DNA of 64,000 nt, from assembly GCA_035270785.1 (NCBI GenBank), contig DATESN010000101.1:1-64000 (forward strand). The letters run 5' to 3'. Positions 1 to 8,193 of this stretch are shown piece after piece; within the stretch, counting starts at the first letter, position 1; every line of letters starts with the position of its first letter. Origin of the DNA: DATESN01 sp035270785. Its GTDB lineage: Bacteria > Bacillota > Clostridia > Lachnospirales > Lachnospiraceae. Below the pieces are notes generated by a model, which saw only the letters and a program-made list of their open reading frames with translations, was not told where the DNA came from and made no database searches. A program made the position numbers and the translations under genes.

Positions 1-213
1 AATAGTCTCATCTCCCCAATAGGTCCTAATGCACCCAGATTGTTCTAGCCTTCGAAATGCAGAATATAGAGTTGCTTCTTTCAGTTCATATCTTCCATTT
101 GTTTTTTTCATAATTTCTTTATTAATCTGATACCCATAACTGTCCTGTCCCAATAGATTTGATAATATAATTGTCTCTGTATGGCCTCTTAATAGATCTG
201 AAGTTATTGACAT
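1..213 (-). CDS. PadR-family transcriptional regulator, 3' end cut by window edge
   Basis: The first 71 codons of a winged-helix repressor are present; the frame is open to the window edge, so the C-terminus is missing. The visible part has the PadR N-terminal signature: SYGYQINKEI followed by ELKEATLYSAFRRLE, the helix-turn-helix that family members use to bind palindromic operators. The ATG at 213 follows a GGGAGG ribosome site. PadR proteins usually repress their own promoter and a neighbouring membrane or efflux gene. The adjacent tspO-like gene and the 10-bp inverted repeat upstream fit that, but the target and effector are unknown. Confidence 0.85.
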   Translation of the reverse strand, partial: MSITSDLLRGHTETIILSNLLGQDSYGYQINKEIMKKTNGRYELKEATLYSAFRRLEQSGCIRTYWGDETI

Positions 214-244
214 ATAGTTCCTCCCTTCTTTTATTACATTCTAA

Positions 245-277
245 TATTATATACTTCGCCTGTCAAGGTATATAATA
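245..277 (-). promoter_or_regulatory. Promoter with overlapping inverted repeat, candidate PadR operator
   Basis: On the minus strand a TTGACA box is followed, 17 bp later, by TAGAAT, just upstream of the PadR start. A perfect 10-bp inverted repeat (TATTATATAC and GTATATAATA, 13-bp spacer) brackets the -35 box and most of the promoter spacer. A dimer bound there would block RNA polymerase, so autorepression is the natural reading. The repeat and boxes are seen directly; the regulator assignment is inferred from proximity. Confidence 0.6.
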
Positions 278-279
278 AT

Positions 280-315
280 AAAAAAGATAACTCGATTCAT
301 ATAGTTATCTTTTTT
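280..315 (-). terminator. Rho-independent terminator after the tspO-like gene
   Basis: An inverted repeat with arms AAAAAGATAACT and AGTTATCTTTTT lies just past the stop of the TspO-like gene. On the minus strand it ends in a T-run. It separates that gene from the PadR gene downstream. Confidence 0.8.
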
Positions 316-322
316 AATATTT

Positions 323-790
323 CTAATTATTCATGAAATAGATAGAAAGGTTTAAATATCCTGCAAAAGTTACCCATAGAAAATAGGGTATCTGCAATAT
401 TCCCGCCAGCTTATTAATTTCATAAAATCTAGATATCATAACTCCGATGAATATCCAAAGCACTATTAAAATAACAAAGGATAGCAAATAATCCTGCCTA
501 TTAAAAAATGCTAGTGACCACAAAAAATTTAACATTAATTGTAGGTAGTATATTTTAAGTGCTTGCTCCTTTTTCGGTGAATGGGAACTATAAATTAAAT
601 ATGCAGAAACACCCATTAGTATATAAAGTATTGTCCACACAATTGGAAAAACCCAGCCAGGTGGTGATAACGCCGGTTTTATAAGTTCTTGATACAATGA
701 CATACTATTTCTGGTAAGTATTCCTTCCAACATTCCTACAAAAAGACTGATTGCAATGCTAATAATAAATGGTTTCCATTTTATTTTCAT
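323..790 (-). CDS. tspO: TspO/MBR-family tryptophan-rich membrane protein
   Basis: A 155-residue integral membrane protein with five predicted hydrophobic segments, the usual TspO size. Family signatures are visible: the PPGWVFPIVWTILYILMG block, NFLWSLAFF in the middle, and FLWVTFAGYLN near the C-terminus. TspO/MBR proteins bind porphyrins and related ligands and act in stress or tetrapyrrole handling; the role in clostridia is unclear. I start at the ATG at 790, which has a GAGG site six bases upstream; an in-frame ATG at 832 lacks one. It may be controlled by the adjacent PadR regulator. Confidence 0.85.
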   Translation of the reverse strand: MKIKWKPFIISIAISLFVGMLEGILTRNSMSLYQELIKPALSPPGWVFPIVWTILYILMGVSAYLIYSSHSPKKEQALKIYYLQLMLNFLWSLAFFNRQDYLLSFVILIVLWIFIGVMISRFYEINKLAGILQIPYFLWVTFAGYLNLSIYFMNN

Positions 791-869
791 ATTAGTCCTC
801 TTACTTTTTAACATTTTATGTGAAAAATACATTATTTATACTTTATACTACGATTCCTCGATATACATC

Positions 870-916
870 TAAAAAAAAACAAAAGCTTATAAACATATCG
901 TCTATAAGCTTTTGTA
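870..916 (-). terminator. Rho-independent terminator of the gap-pgk-tpiA cluster
   Basis: Arms CAAAAGCTTATA (880-891) and TATAAGCTTTTG (903-914) form a 12-bp stem with a T-run on the minus strand. It lies about 65 bp past the tpiA stop. Its inner stem and loop are nearly identical to the terminator at 14309-14348. Confidence 0.85.
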
Positions 917-980
917 AAAATAATATTAATAATTATAAATTAACAATTACTTATCGTTAATGAATACTTATGGTTTGTAA

Positions 981-1730
981 TTACTTATAATTAACAATTT
1001 GACCAAAGTCTGGTTTTAAAGCTGCTCCACCAACTAATCCACCATCAATGTCTGGCTGTGAAAATAATTCTGCTGCACTAGATGCTGAAACAGATCCACC
1101 GTATTGAATACGGATTGCTTCTGCAGTTGCTTGATCATAAACCTCACCAATACAATTACGAATAGCTGCACATACTTCTTGAGCCTGTGCAGTAGTTGCT
1201 ACTTTGCCTGTTCCAATTGCCCAGATTGGTTCGTAAGCTATCACTGCTGTTTTAGCATCTGTAGCAGATACATTTAAAAAAGCAATTTTTATTTGTTTTC
1301 TAATCCAATCAATGGTAACGCCTTGTTCTCTTTGTTCAAGAGTCTCGCCGCAACAAACGATAGGTGTGATTTTATGTTCAAATGCTTTTAATACTTTTTT
1401 ATTAACAGTTTCATCTGTTTCTGCAAAGTATTCTCTTCTTTCTGAGTGTCCAAGAACAACATATTTTACACCAACATCTGTTAACATTGCTGGAGAAATT
1501 TCTCCTGTAAATGCACCCTTTTCTTCAAAGTACATGTTTTCAGCTCCGATTTGAATATTAGAACCTTTTGCAGCATCCAGTGCTGGAATAATATCAATAG
1601 CAGGAACACAAAATATAACATCTACTTCTTCTGTTGCCACTAATGGTTTTAATTCATTGATTAATGCTACTGCTTCGCTTGGAGTCATGTTCATTTTCCA
1701 GTTTCCAGCAATAATTTTTCTTCTTGACAT
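981..1730 (-). CDS. tpiA: Triose-phosphate isomerase
   Basis: Interconverts dihydroxyacetone phosphate and glyceraldehyde 3-phosphate in the cytosol. The 249-residue protein has the normal TIM-barrel length. Catalytic residues are in place: Asn10 and Lys12 in GNWKMN, His95 in LGHSERR, and Glu167 in AYEPIWAIGTG, with the flexible loop GTGKVAT after it and the phosphate-binding GGS and GG motifs near the C-terminus. The ATG at 1730 follows AGGAG. It is the last gene of gap-pgk-tpiA, 44 bp after pgk, and ends at a strong terminator. Confidence 0.97.
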   Translation of the reverse strand: MSRRKIIAGNWKMNMTPSEAVALINELKPLVATEEVDVIFCVPAIDIIPALDAAKGSNIQIGAENMYFEEKGAFTGEISPAMLTDVGVKYVVLGHSERREYFAETDETVNKKVLKAFEHKITPIVCCGETLEQREQGVTIDWIRKQIKIAFLNVSATDAKTAVIAYEPIWAIGTGKVATTAQAQEVCAAIRNCIGEVYDQATAEAIRIQYGGSVSASSAAELFSQPDIDGGLVGGAALKPDFGQIVNYK

Positions 1731-1774
1731 ATTATAATCTCCTATTTTGAATAATATTTATATTTACGTTTTCT

Positions 1775-2980
1775 TTATTTGTCGTTTGTACATGCAACGC
1801 CGGGAAGTTCTTTTCCTTCAAGAAATTCAAGGGATGCTCCACCGCCTGTGGAAATGTGAGTCATTTTATCTCCAAAACCTAATTGATTCACTGCAGCTGC
1901 TGAATCACCGCCACCAATAATTGTTGTTGCATCTGTATTTGCTAAAGCTTCCGCTACTGCAATTGTACCTTTTGCAAGAATCGGATTTTCAAAAACACCC
2001 ATAGGTCCATTCCATACAACTGTTTTAGCTGATTTTACGGCTCCTGCAAATAATTTAGCTGATTCCGGACCAATATCTAGACCCATCATTTCTGCTGGAA
2101 TTGCTTGTGATGAAACAACTGAAACTTCAATTTTGGCATCAATTGGATTTGGGAAACTTTTAGTAATGACTGTATCAATTGGTAATAATAGATTTTTGCC
2201 TAACTTTTCAGCTTTTTCTATCATTTCTCTACAATATTCAAGTTTTTCATCATCCACTAAAGAAGTTCCGATTTCGTATCCTTTTGCTTTTAAAAATGTA
2301 TAAGCCATACCGCCACCGATAATGAGGGTGTCACATTTGTCAAGTAAGTTAGAGATAACATTTAATTTATCTGCTACTTTTGCTCCACCTAAGATAGAAA
2401 CGAAAGGTCTTACTGGTGAATTGACAGCATTTCCTAAGAAATCAATTTCTTTTTGCATTAAATATCCAACTACCGCTTCATCCACAAGTGCGCTTACACC
2501 TACGTTAGAACAATGCGCTCTATGAGCTGTTCCAAATGCATCAATAACAACAATGTCACAAAGAGATGCTAAATCTTTTGAAAAAGCTTCTCCATTCTTT
2601 GTTTCTTCTATTCTATAACGAGTATTTTCTAATAAAATGACATCCCCGTCTTTCATTGCTTCCACAGCAGCTTTGGCATTTGGTCCAACAACTTCTGGGT
2701 CAGCCGCAAATTTCACTTCTTGTCCTAATAATTCTGTTAATGCTTTTGCTACAGGTGCAAGGGTTAATTCAGGTTTTGGTTCTCCCTTAGGTTTTCCAAG
2801 ATGAGAACAAAGAATCACTTTTCCACCGTCTGCTATTAACTTTTTAATAGTTGGAAGAGCTGCTGTTAGACGGTTTTTATCTGTTATAACGCCATCTTTT
2901 AAAGGTACATTAAAGTCACATCTACAAAGAACACGTTTTCCTTTTGCATTAATATCATCAATTGATTTTTTATTTAGCAT
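1775..2980 (-). CDS. pgk: Phosphoglycerate kinase
   Basis: Makes ATP and 3-phosphoglycerate from 1,3-bisphosphoglycerate. Visible family features are the N-terminal RCDFNVPL substrate loop, SHLGKPKG, and the C-terminal GGGDSAAAV and HISTGGGASLEFLEG nucleotide-binding segments. The length of 401 residues is typical of a monofunctional bacterial enzyme. An ATG at 2995 overlaps the GGAGG site, so the ATG at 2980, eight bases downstream of that site, is the start. A GC-rich hairpin separates it from gap, so expression may come partly by readthrough. Confidence 0.97.
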   Translation of the reverse strand: MLNKKSIDDINAKGKRVLCRCDFNVPLKDGVITDKNRLTAALPTIKKLIADGGKVILCSHLGKPKGEPKPELTLAPVAKALTELLGQEVKFAADPEVVGPNAKAAVEAMKDGDVILLENTRYRIEETKNGEAFSKDLASLCDIVVIDAFGTAHRAHCSNVGVSALVDEAVVGYLMQKEIDFLGNAVNSPVRPFVSILGGAKVADKLNVISNLLDKCDTLIIGGGMAYTFLKAKGYEIGTSLVDDEKLEYCREMIEKAEKLGKNLLLPIDTVITKSFPNPIDAKIEVSVVSSQAIPAEMMGLDIGPESAKLFAGAVKSAKTVVWNGPMGVFENPILAKGTIAVAEALANTDATTIIGGGDSAAAVNQLGFGDKMTHISTGGGASLEFLEGKELPGVACTNDK

Positions 2981-3032
2981 GTATTTATCCTCCATATTTA
3001 TAATTATACTTATATTTATATTAAATTAAAAT

Positions 3033-3057
3033 GGGCCCGGCCCAATAGGCCGGACCC
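3033..3057 (-). terminator. GC-rich hairpin between gap and pgk
   Basis: Ten-base arms GGGCCCGGCC and GGCCGGACCC with a 5-nt loop form an exceptionally stable stem for this AT-rich sequence. On the minus strand it is followed by ATTTTAATTTAA, a weak U-tract. It may therefore terminate partially or protect the 3' end of a processed, abundant gap transcript. Confidence 0.7.
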
Positions 3058-3095
3058 AAAAAGATCGTTGTTTAATAAATAACTGAAAATATAAA

Positions 3096-4109
3096 TTAAG
3101 CTAATTCAGCAAAAAATTTAATTGTACGAACCATTTGGCTAGTATATGAATTTTCATTATCATACCAAGAAACAACTTGAACTTGAGTGTCACCATTTTC
3201 TAATGGAGAAACCATTGTTTGAGTTGAATCAAATAATGAACCAAATGTAATACCAATGATATCACTAGACACTAATTCTTCTTCTGTGTAACCAAAAGAT
3301 TCTGTAGCTGCTGCTTTCATTGCTGCATTAACTTGATCTTTAGAAACAGTTCCTTTTACTACAGCAACTAAAATTGTTGTAGAACCTGTAGGAACTGGTA
3401 CACGTTGAGCAGAACCAATTAATTTTCCTTTTAATTCTGGAATAACAAGACCAATTGCTTTTGCTGCGCCAGTTGAATTAGGAACGATAGAACAAGCTGC
3501 TGCACGGGCTCTTCTTAAATCTCCACCTGGATGAGGACCATCAAGAGTCATTTGATCTCCTGTGTAAGCATGAATTGTGCTCATGATACCAGATTGAATT
3601 GAAGCTAAATCGTTAAGTGCTTTTGCCATTGGAGCTAAACAATTTGTTGTGCAAGAAGCTGCTGAAACTACTGTATCAGATGCTTTTAAGATATCGTGAT
3701 TTACATTGAAAACTACGGTAGGAAGATCATCGCCAGCTGGAGCTGAGATAACAACTTTTTTAGCGCCTGCTGTAATATGAGCAGAAGCTTTTGCTTTAGA
3801 TGTGAAGAATCCTGTACATTCAAGTACAACATCTACGTTTAGTTCTCCCCAAGGAAGATCTTTAGGATCTCTTTGAGCATAAATTTTAATTTCTTTTCCT
3901 GCTACAGTGATTGAACCTTCACCAGCTGTAACTTGGTCACCCAAAGCATATCTGCCTTGTGCTGAATCATATTTTAATAAGTGTGCAAGCATTTTAGGAT
4001 TTGTTAAGTCGTTGATTGCTACTACTTCATATCCTTCCGCTCCGAACATTTGTCTGAATGCAAGACGTCCAATACGTCCAAAACCATTAATTGCTACTTT
4101 TACTGCCAT
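3096..4109 (-). CDS. gap: Glyceraldehyde-3-phosphate dehydrogenase, type I
   Basis: Oxidises and phosphorylates glyceraldehyde 3-phosphate with NAD. The Rossmann motif NGFGRIGR is at residues 8-15, Asp34 in INDLTNP suggests NAD specificity, the catalytic Cys153 lies in SAASCTTNC, and His180 in STIHAYTGDQ is its general base. The WYDNENSY motif near the C-terminus is intact. The length of 337 residues is normal. The ATG at 4109 follows a strong AGGAGG. It heads the gap-pgk-tpiA cluster and has its own promoter at 4208-4236. Confidence 0.97.
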   Translation of the reverse strand: MAVKVAINGFGRIGRLAFRQMFGAEGYEVVAINDLTNPKMLAHLLKYDSAQGRYALGDQVTAGEGSITVAGKEIKIYAQRDPKDLPWGELNVDVVLECTGFFTSKAKASAHITAGAKKVVISAPAGDDLPTVVFNVNHDILKASDTVVSAASCTTNCLAPMAKALNDLASIQSGIMSTIHAYTGDQMTLDGPHPGGDLRRARAAACSIVPNSTGAAKAIGLVIPELKGKLIGSAQRVPVPTGSTTILVAVVKGTVSKDQVNAAMKAAATESFGYTEEELVSSDIIGITFGSLFDSTQTMVSPLENGDTQVQVVSWYDNENSYTSQMVRTIKFFAELA

Positions 4110-4441
4110 TTTATTTTCCTCCTAAAGTTCTAAAAATATTATTTTTGAAATCACTTTAAAACTTTCCTGTTTTGCTTTGTGATTGTCAAATTTTTATCAA
4201 CAGGGTTATTTTACCTAATTTAACTCAATAATTCAAGTCAATTTTGCAAAATAATGATTATTTACGATTTTAATTACAAAATCTTTATATCTATGTTACT
4301 TTTTACTAAATTATAGTTTACATAACACCTTTGATGTGTTTTCATACACTTCTTTTTTTTCGCATCCAGATATGATATGATAACTCAAAGATACAACTTT
4401 TAATTTTAATATTAATTGTAACAGGAAAGGATACTTTTCAC
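4110..4441. promoter_or_regulatory. Divergent intergenic region between gap and the PHP phosphatase gene
   Basis: This 332-bp AT-rich stretch holds the gap promoter on the minus strand: TTGAAT (4231-4236), a 17-bp spacer and TAAAAT (4208-4213). The gap leader is then about 95 nt long. I see no convincing sigma-A promoter for the rightward gene, no riboswitch-like structure and no ORF in the remainder. Confidence 0.6.
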
Positions 4442-5260
4442 ATGTCAATTTTAACTGATTATCATTTACATTCTAGTTTTTCTGGAGATAGTGAAACTCC
4501 AATGGAAGATATGATACAAAAAGCTATTTCTATAGGCTTAAAAACGATCTGTTTTACGGAGCACATGGATATGGATTATCCCCTTCCTACATCTGATTCT
4601 TCTGTTTCATTTGAAGTCAATACCGATTCTTATTTGTATGACCTCTTAAAATATAAGGAAAAATATTCTAATATAATCCAACTCTACTTTGGAATCGAAT
4701 TAGGATTACAGCCTCACATAGCAAAACAAAATGAAGCATATGCAAAATCATATGATTTTGATTTTATCTTAGGTTCCTCCCATATTTCTAATAAAAGAGA
4801 TCCCTACTACTCTTCTTTTTTTGAGGGACGTAGTGAGGAGTCAGCGTACCGCGAGTATTTTCTTTCCATTATAGACAATATCAAAAACTATTCCTACTTT
4901 GACGTATATGGTCATCTTGACTATGTGATCCGTTATGGTCCAAACACTAATAAAAACTATTCTTACCAAAAATATGCCGATTTATTCGATGAAATTCTTA
5001 AGTTACTAATTCAATCTGGAAAAGGAATTGAAGTTAATACTGCTGGCTTAAAATATGGATTAGGGCAAGTTCACCCATCTAGTGACGTAATCAAACGTTA
5101 TAAAGAGCTAGGGGGGGACATCATTACCATCGGCTCTGATGGACATAAAACAGAACATATCGCATACAAATTTTCTGAGGTTCCAGATCTTTTAAAGTCT
5201 TGTGGCTTCCACTACTATACGATCTTTAAAAAGAGAACTCCAGAATTTATAAAAATTTAG
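4442..5260 (+). CDS. PHP-domain phosphatase, histidinol-phosphatase (HisJ/HisK) family
   Basis: A 272-residue metal-dependent phosphoesterase of the PHP superfamily. The N-terminal DYHLHSSFSGD supplies the HxH metal ligands (His8, His10). FTEHMD, the GIELGL segment, DFILGSSHIS, YGHLDYVIRYG and the C-terminal TIGSDGHK supply the remaining ligands. This matches the histidinol-phosphatase family that performs the penultimate step of histidine synthesis. No other his genes are nearby, so another phosphate-monoester substrate is possible. AAAGGA precedes the ATG. It stands alone on the plus strand and converges on mnmA with only 19 bp between stops. Confidence 0.85.
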   Translation: MSILTDYHLHSSFSGDSETPMEDMIQKAISIGLKTICFTEHMDMDYPLPTSDSSVSFEVNTDSYLYDLLKYKEKYSNIIQLYFGIELGLQPHIAKQNEAYAKSYDFDFILGSSHISNKRDPYYSSFFEGRSEESAYREYFLSIIDNIKNYSYFDVYGHLDYVIRYGPNTNKNYSYQKYADLFDEILKLLIQSGKGIEVNTAGLKYGLGQVHPSSDVIKRYKELGGDIITIGSDGHKTEHIAYKFSEVPDLLKSCGFHYYTIFKKRTPEFIKI

Positions 5261-5279
5261 ACTTTTTGTAAAAAAAGAT

Positions 5280-6356
5280 CTAGACAATAGTACCCCCTCC
5301 CAATACATACTCTCCATCATAAAATACAACTGCTTGTCCAGGCGTAACTGCCCTGACATCTTGATCAAATGTACATTTTATTTTATCTTGTTCTATTTTT
5401 TCAATGGTACAAAGGCTCCCTTTATGGCTATAGCGAATTTTGGCTATCACTTTCCTGGAATCTTTCAAATCCTCTATTGACATAAAGTTTACATTGTCAC
5501 ATATCAATTCCCTAGAAAAAACATCACTATTTTCACCAATTACAACTTCGTTAGTATCAGGTCTTATTTCCGTCACAAATACAGGATGTCCCATTGCTAA
5601 ATGAAGTCCCTTGCGTTGACCAATGGTATAATGAGAGATCCCAAGATGTGGTCCAATGATTGCACCTGTCTGTGTAATAAAATTTCCAGGTGGGGGAACC
5701 CTATCCCCTGCCTCACGTTCTAAAAAGCTTGCATAATTATGGTCAGGAATAAAGCAAATATCCTGACTATCTGCCTTATGAGCAACTGGAAGTCCTGCTT
5801 CCACTGCTATCTTTCGTATAGTGTCCTTTTCAAATTCACCAATTGGCATCAACGTTTTAGACAATTGATCCTGGGTTAAATTATATAAGGCATAGGTTTG
5901 GTCTTTCGCTGCCGTAACTGAATTTCTTATGGCATAACGATCATTTGTAAGTTTTTCAATACGCGCATAGTGTCCCGTTGCAATATAATCCGCTCCAATT
6001 TCCAAGCTTCTGTTTAATAAAGATTCCCATTTCACATATCGATTGCATGCAATACAAGGATTCGGCGTCTTTCCTTTCAAATATTCCTCAACAAAATAAT
6101 CCATAACATTTTTTTTAAATTCATTTTTAAAGTTCATTACATAGTATGGGATTCCAATTGCTTCTGCAACTCTTCTGGCATCATCTACAGCACTTAAACC
6201 ACAGCACCCACCATTTTCTTCCTTAACTGCTTCCGCTTCGTCTTGCCATATCTGCATCGTCACACCGATAACATCATATCCCTGTTTTTTTAATAGATAA
6301 GCGGCCACGGAAGAATCCACTCCTCCAGACATGCCAACAACCACTTTTTTATTCAT
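5280..6356 (-). CDS. mnmA: tRNA-specific 2-thiouridylase MnmA
   Basis: Thiolates U34 of tRNA-Lys, -Glu and -Gln, using ATP and a persulfide sulfur relay. The PP-loop GMSGGVDSS is at residues 8-16. The catalytic cysteines are Cys104 in NPCIACN and Cys201 in SQDICF, with Cys101 as an extra neighbour. TGHYARI and the C-terminal beta-barrel end VLGGGTIV are also family traits. The length of 358 residues is normal. It follows iscS and iscU in the same direction, so the cysteine desulfurase next door is the likely sulfur donor. Confidence 0.96.
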   Translation of the reverse strand: MNKKVVVGMSGGVDSSVAAYLLKKQGYDVIGVTMQIWQDEAEAVKEENGGCCGLSAVDDARRVAEAIGIPYYVMNFKNEFKKNVMDYFVEEYLKGKTPNPCIACNRYVKWESLLNRSLEIGADYIATGHYARIEKLTNDRYAIRNSVTAAKDQTYALYNLTQDQLSKTLMPIGEFEKDTIRKIAVEAGLPVAHKADSQDICFIPDHNYASFLEREAGDRVPPPGNFITQTGAIIGPHLGISHYTIGQRKGLHLAMGHPVFVTEIRPDTNEVVIGENSDVFSRELICDNVNFMSIEDLKDSRKVIAKIRYSHKGSLCTIEKIEQDKIKCTFDQDVRAVTPGQAVVFYDGEYVLGGGTIV

Positions 6357-6438
6357 AGAATTTCTCCATCTAACATTTCATTATTTTATTTCTCATGCTC
6401 TTCTACTATATCAAAATTCGTTTGGCTCTGCTAGTGAA

Positions 6439-6882
6439 TTAATATTCTTCTTTTTCTGCTTCTTCGTCCTCATGAATATCGGATTTTGGTTTTACTAATC
6501 CTTCAATTAAAATTCCCTTTTTTGTTGCATAGTCCCATAATGCTGCGTGAATTGCTTCTTCTGCTAATAAGGAACAATGAACTTTAACTGCTGGTAAGCC
6601 ATCTAGTGCTTCTAGAACCGCTTTGTTTGTAACTTGTAGCGCTTCTTGAATGGTTTTTCCAAGAACAAGCTCCGTAGCCATACTACTTGTAGCAACCGCG
6701 GCGCCACATCCAAAGGTTTTAAACTTACAATCCCTTATTATATCATTGTCATCAATATCAAGATACATTCTCATAATATCACCGCACTTTGCATTACCTA
6801 CGGTACCAACACCATTTGCATTTTCAATTTCACCAACATTTCGAGGATTTTGAAAATGATCCATTACTTTCTCTGTATACAT
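6439..6882 (-). CDS. iscU: Iron-sulfur cluster scaffold protein, IscU/NifU N-terminal type
   Basis: Scaffold for Fe-S cluster assembly. The three cluster-ligand cysteines are present: Cys33 in AKCGD, Cys59 in FGCGAA and Cys103 in VHCSLLAEEA, with Asp35 adjacent to the first. The 147-residue protein is an IscU-type fold with an acidic 15-residue tail (IHEDEEAEKEEY). Its ATG begins two bases after the iscS stop, so the two are translationally coupled and should be made in similar amounts. No iscA, hscA or fdx follow, which is the reduced clostridial arrangement. Confidence 0.95.
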   Translation of the reverse strand: MYTEKVMDHFQNPRNVGEIENANGVGTVGNAKCGDIMRMYLDIDDNDIIRDCKFKTFGCGAAVATSSMATELVLGKTIQEALQVTNKAVLEALDGLPAVKVHCSLLAEEAIHAALWDYATKKGILIEGLVKPKSDIHEDEEAEKEEY

Positions 6883-6883
6883 A

Positions 6884-8068
6884 TTATACCTCCTTCAACT
6901 TATTTCTTTTAAGAAAATCTTCATATAAAGGAGACATTCCTCTTAAGCGTTCTACTGTTTTTTTAATAACATTAACTACAATATCCATTTCTTCCATTGT
7001 ATTTTCTTCATTTAAAGAAAGCCTCAATGATCCATGGGCTATTTCGTGTGGTAATCCAATTGCTAAAAGCACGTGGGATGGATCCAAAGAACCCGATGTG
7101 CAGGCAGAACCACTAGAAGCACATATTCCTTCCATATCAAGCATAATGAGCAAGGATTCACCTTCCACAAAGCGAAAACTAAAATTTACATTACCTGGAA
7201 GTCGTTTTTTTTCATCACCATTTAGTCTGCAATACGATATTTCAGATTGTATCTTCGCAATTAAATAATCACGAAGTGCAATTTCTTTTTCTATTTTTAT
7301 ATCCATCATTTCGGTCGCTTTTTTAATAGCAGTGGAAAATCCAACAATCCCAGGAACATTTTCCGTACCACCACGTCTACTTCTTTCTTGCCCACCACCG
7401 TGAATAAACGAAAGAATCTTTATTCCTTTTCTGATATATAAAAAACCTATTCCCTTTGGACCATTACATTTGTGTCCACTTGCGCTTAGCATATCAATAT
7501 GATATTCATCCACATTAATCGGGATTTGACCAAATGCTTGCACTGCATCTGTGTGAAATAAAACACCATTTTCCATGGCGATTTCACCAATTTCTTTGAT
7601 TGGTTGAATAGAACCAATTTCGTTATTAGCAAACATGATACTAATCAAAATGGTATCAGGACGAATTGCCGCTGTTAATTCATCTAACTTTATAATTCCA
7701 TTTTCATCCACATTAATATACGTGATTTCCGCACCTTGTTTCTCCAAATATTTACAGGTATGCAAAATGGCATGATGTTCTATTTTACTTGTTATAATAT
7801 GTTTCCCTTTACTTTTATAAGCATCAAATGTTGCTTTCAATGCCCAATTATTTGCTTCAGATCCACCTGCTGTAAAATATATCTCATTGCTATTGCAAGA
7901 AAGTGCCTGGGCAAGAATATCTCTTGATGTGGCAATTGCTTTTTTACTTTCACCAGCTAATGTATAAACACTACTTGCATTACCGTAAAATTCCGAAAAA
8001 TAAGGAAGCATAGCATCAATTACTTCTGGTGCCACTTTTGTTGTTGCTGCGTTATCTAAGTAAATCAT
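6884..8068 (-). CDS. iscS: Cysteine desulfurase, IscS/NifS family
   Basis: PLP enzyme that converts cysteine to alanine and a protein persulfide, feeding IscU and MnmA. LDNAATT is at the N-terminus, the PLP lysine is Lys200 in SGHKCNGPKG, and the persulfide Cys323 lies in the flexible loop SSGSACTSGS, the long class-I loop. The length of 394 residues is usual. It heads the iscS-iscU-mnmA unit and has a near-consensus promoter at 8117-8145. No IscR-like regulator gene is next to it. Confidence 0.96.
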   Translation of the reverse strand: MIYLDNAATTKVAPEVIDAMLPYFSEFYGNASSVYTLAGESKKAIATSRDILAQALSCNSNEIYFTAGGSEANNWALKATFDAYKSKGKHIITSKIEHHAILHTCKYLEKQGAEITYINVDENGIIKLDELTAAIRPDTILISIMFANNEIGSIQPIKEIGEIAMENGVLFHTDAVQAFGQIPINVDEYHIDMLSASGHKCNGPKGIGFLYIRKGIKILSFIHGGGQERSRRGGTENVPGIVGFSTAIKKATEMMDIKIEKEIALRDYLIAKIQSEISYCRLNGDEKKRLPGNVNFSFRFVEGESLLIMLDMEGICASSGSACTSGSLDPSHVLLAIGLPHEIAHGSLRLSLNEENTMEEMDIVVNVIKKTVERLRGMSPLYEDFLKRNKLKEV

Positions 8069-8116
8069 AGTTACCTCCTTTAATCCCTAGTATCTTCCTC
8101 TGAATTTAGTAATTAA

Positions 8117-8145
8117 AATATATCACTGAATAAATGTTCTGTCAA
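8117..8145 (-). promoter_or_regulatory. Sigma-A promoter of iscS-iscU-mnmA
   Basis: On the minus strand TTGACA (8140-8145) and TATATT (8117-8122) are separated by exactly 17 bp, about 50 bp upstream of iscS. I see no clear extra operator. Confidence 0.75.
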
Positions 8146-8193
8146 GAGTTCTAAAAGCATATAATTTTTTAATAATAACCTTAAAGGAACTTC

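Noticed and set aside
6789..7268. A 159-codon plus-strand frame
   Set aside because: It runs antisense to iscU and iscS, whose catalytic residues are intact, and has no ribosome site.
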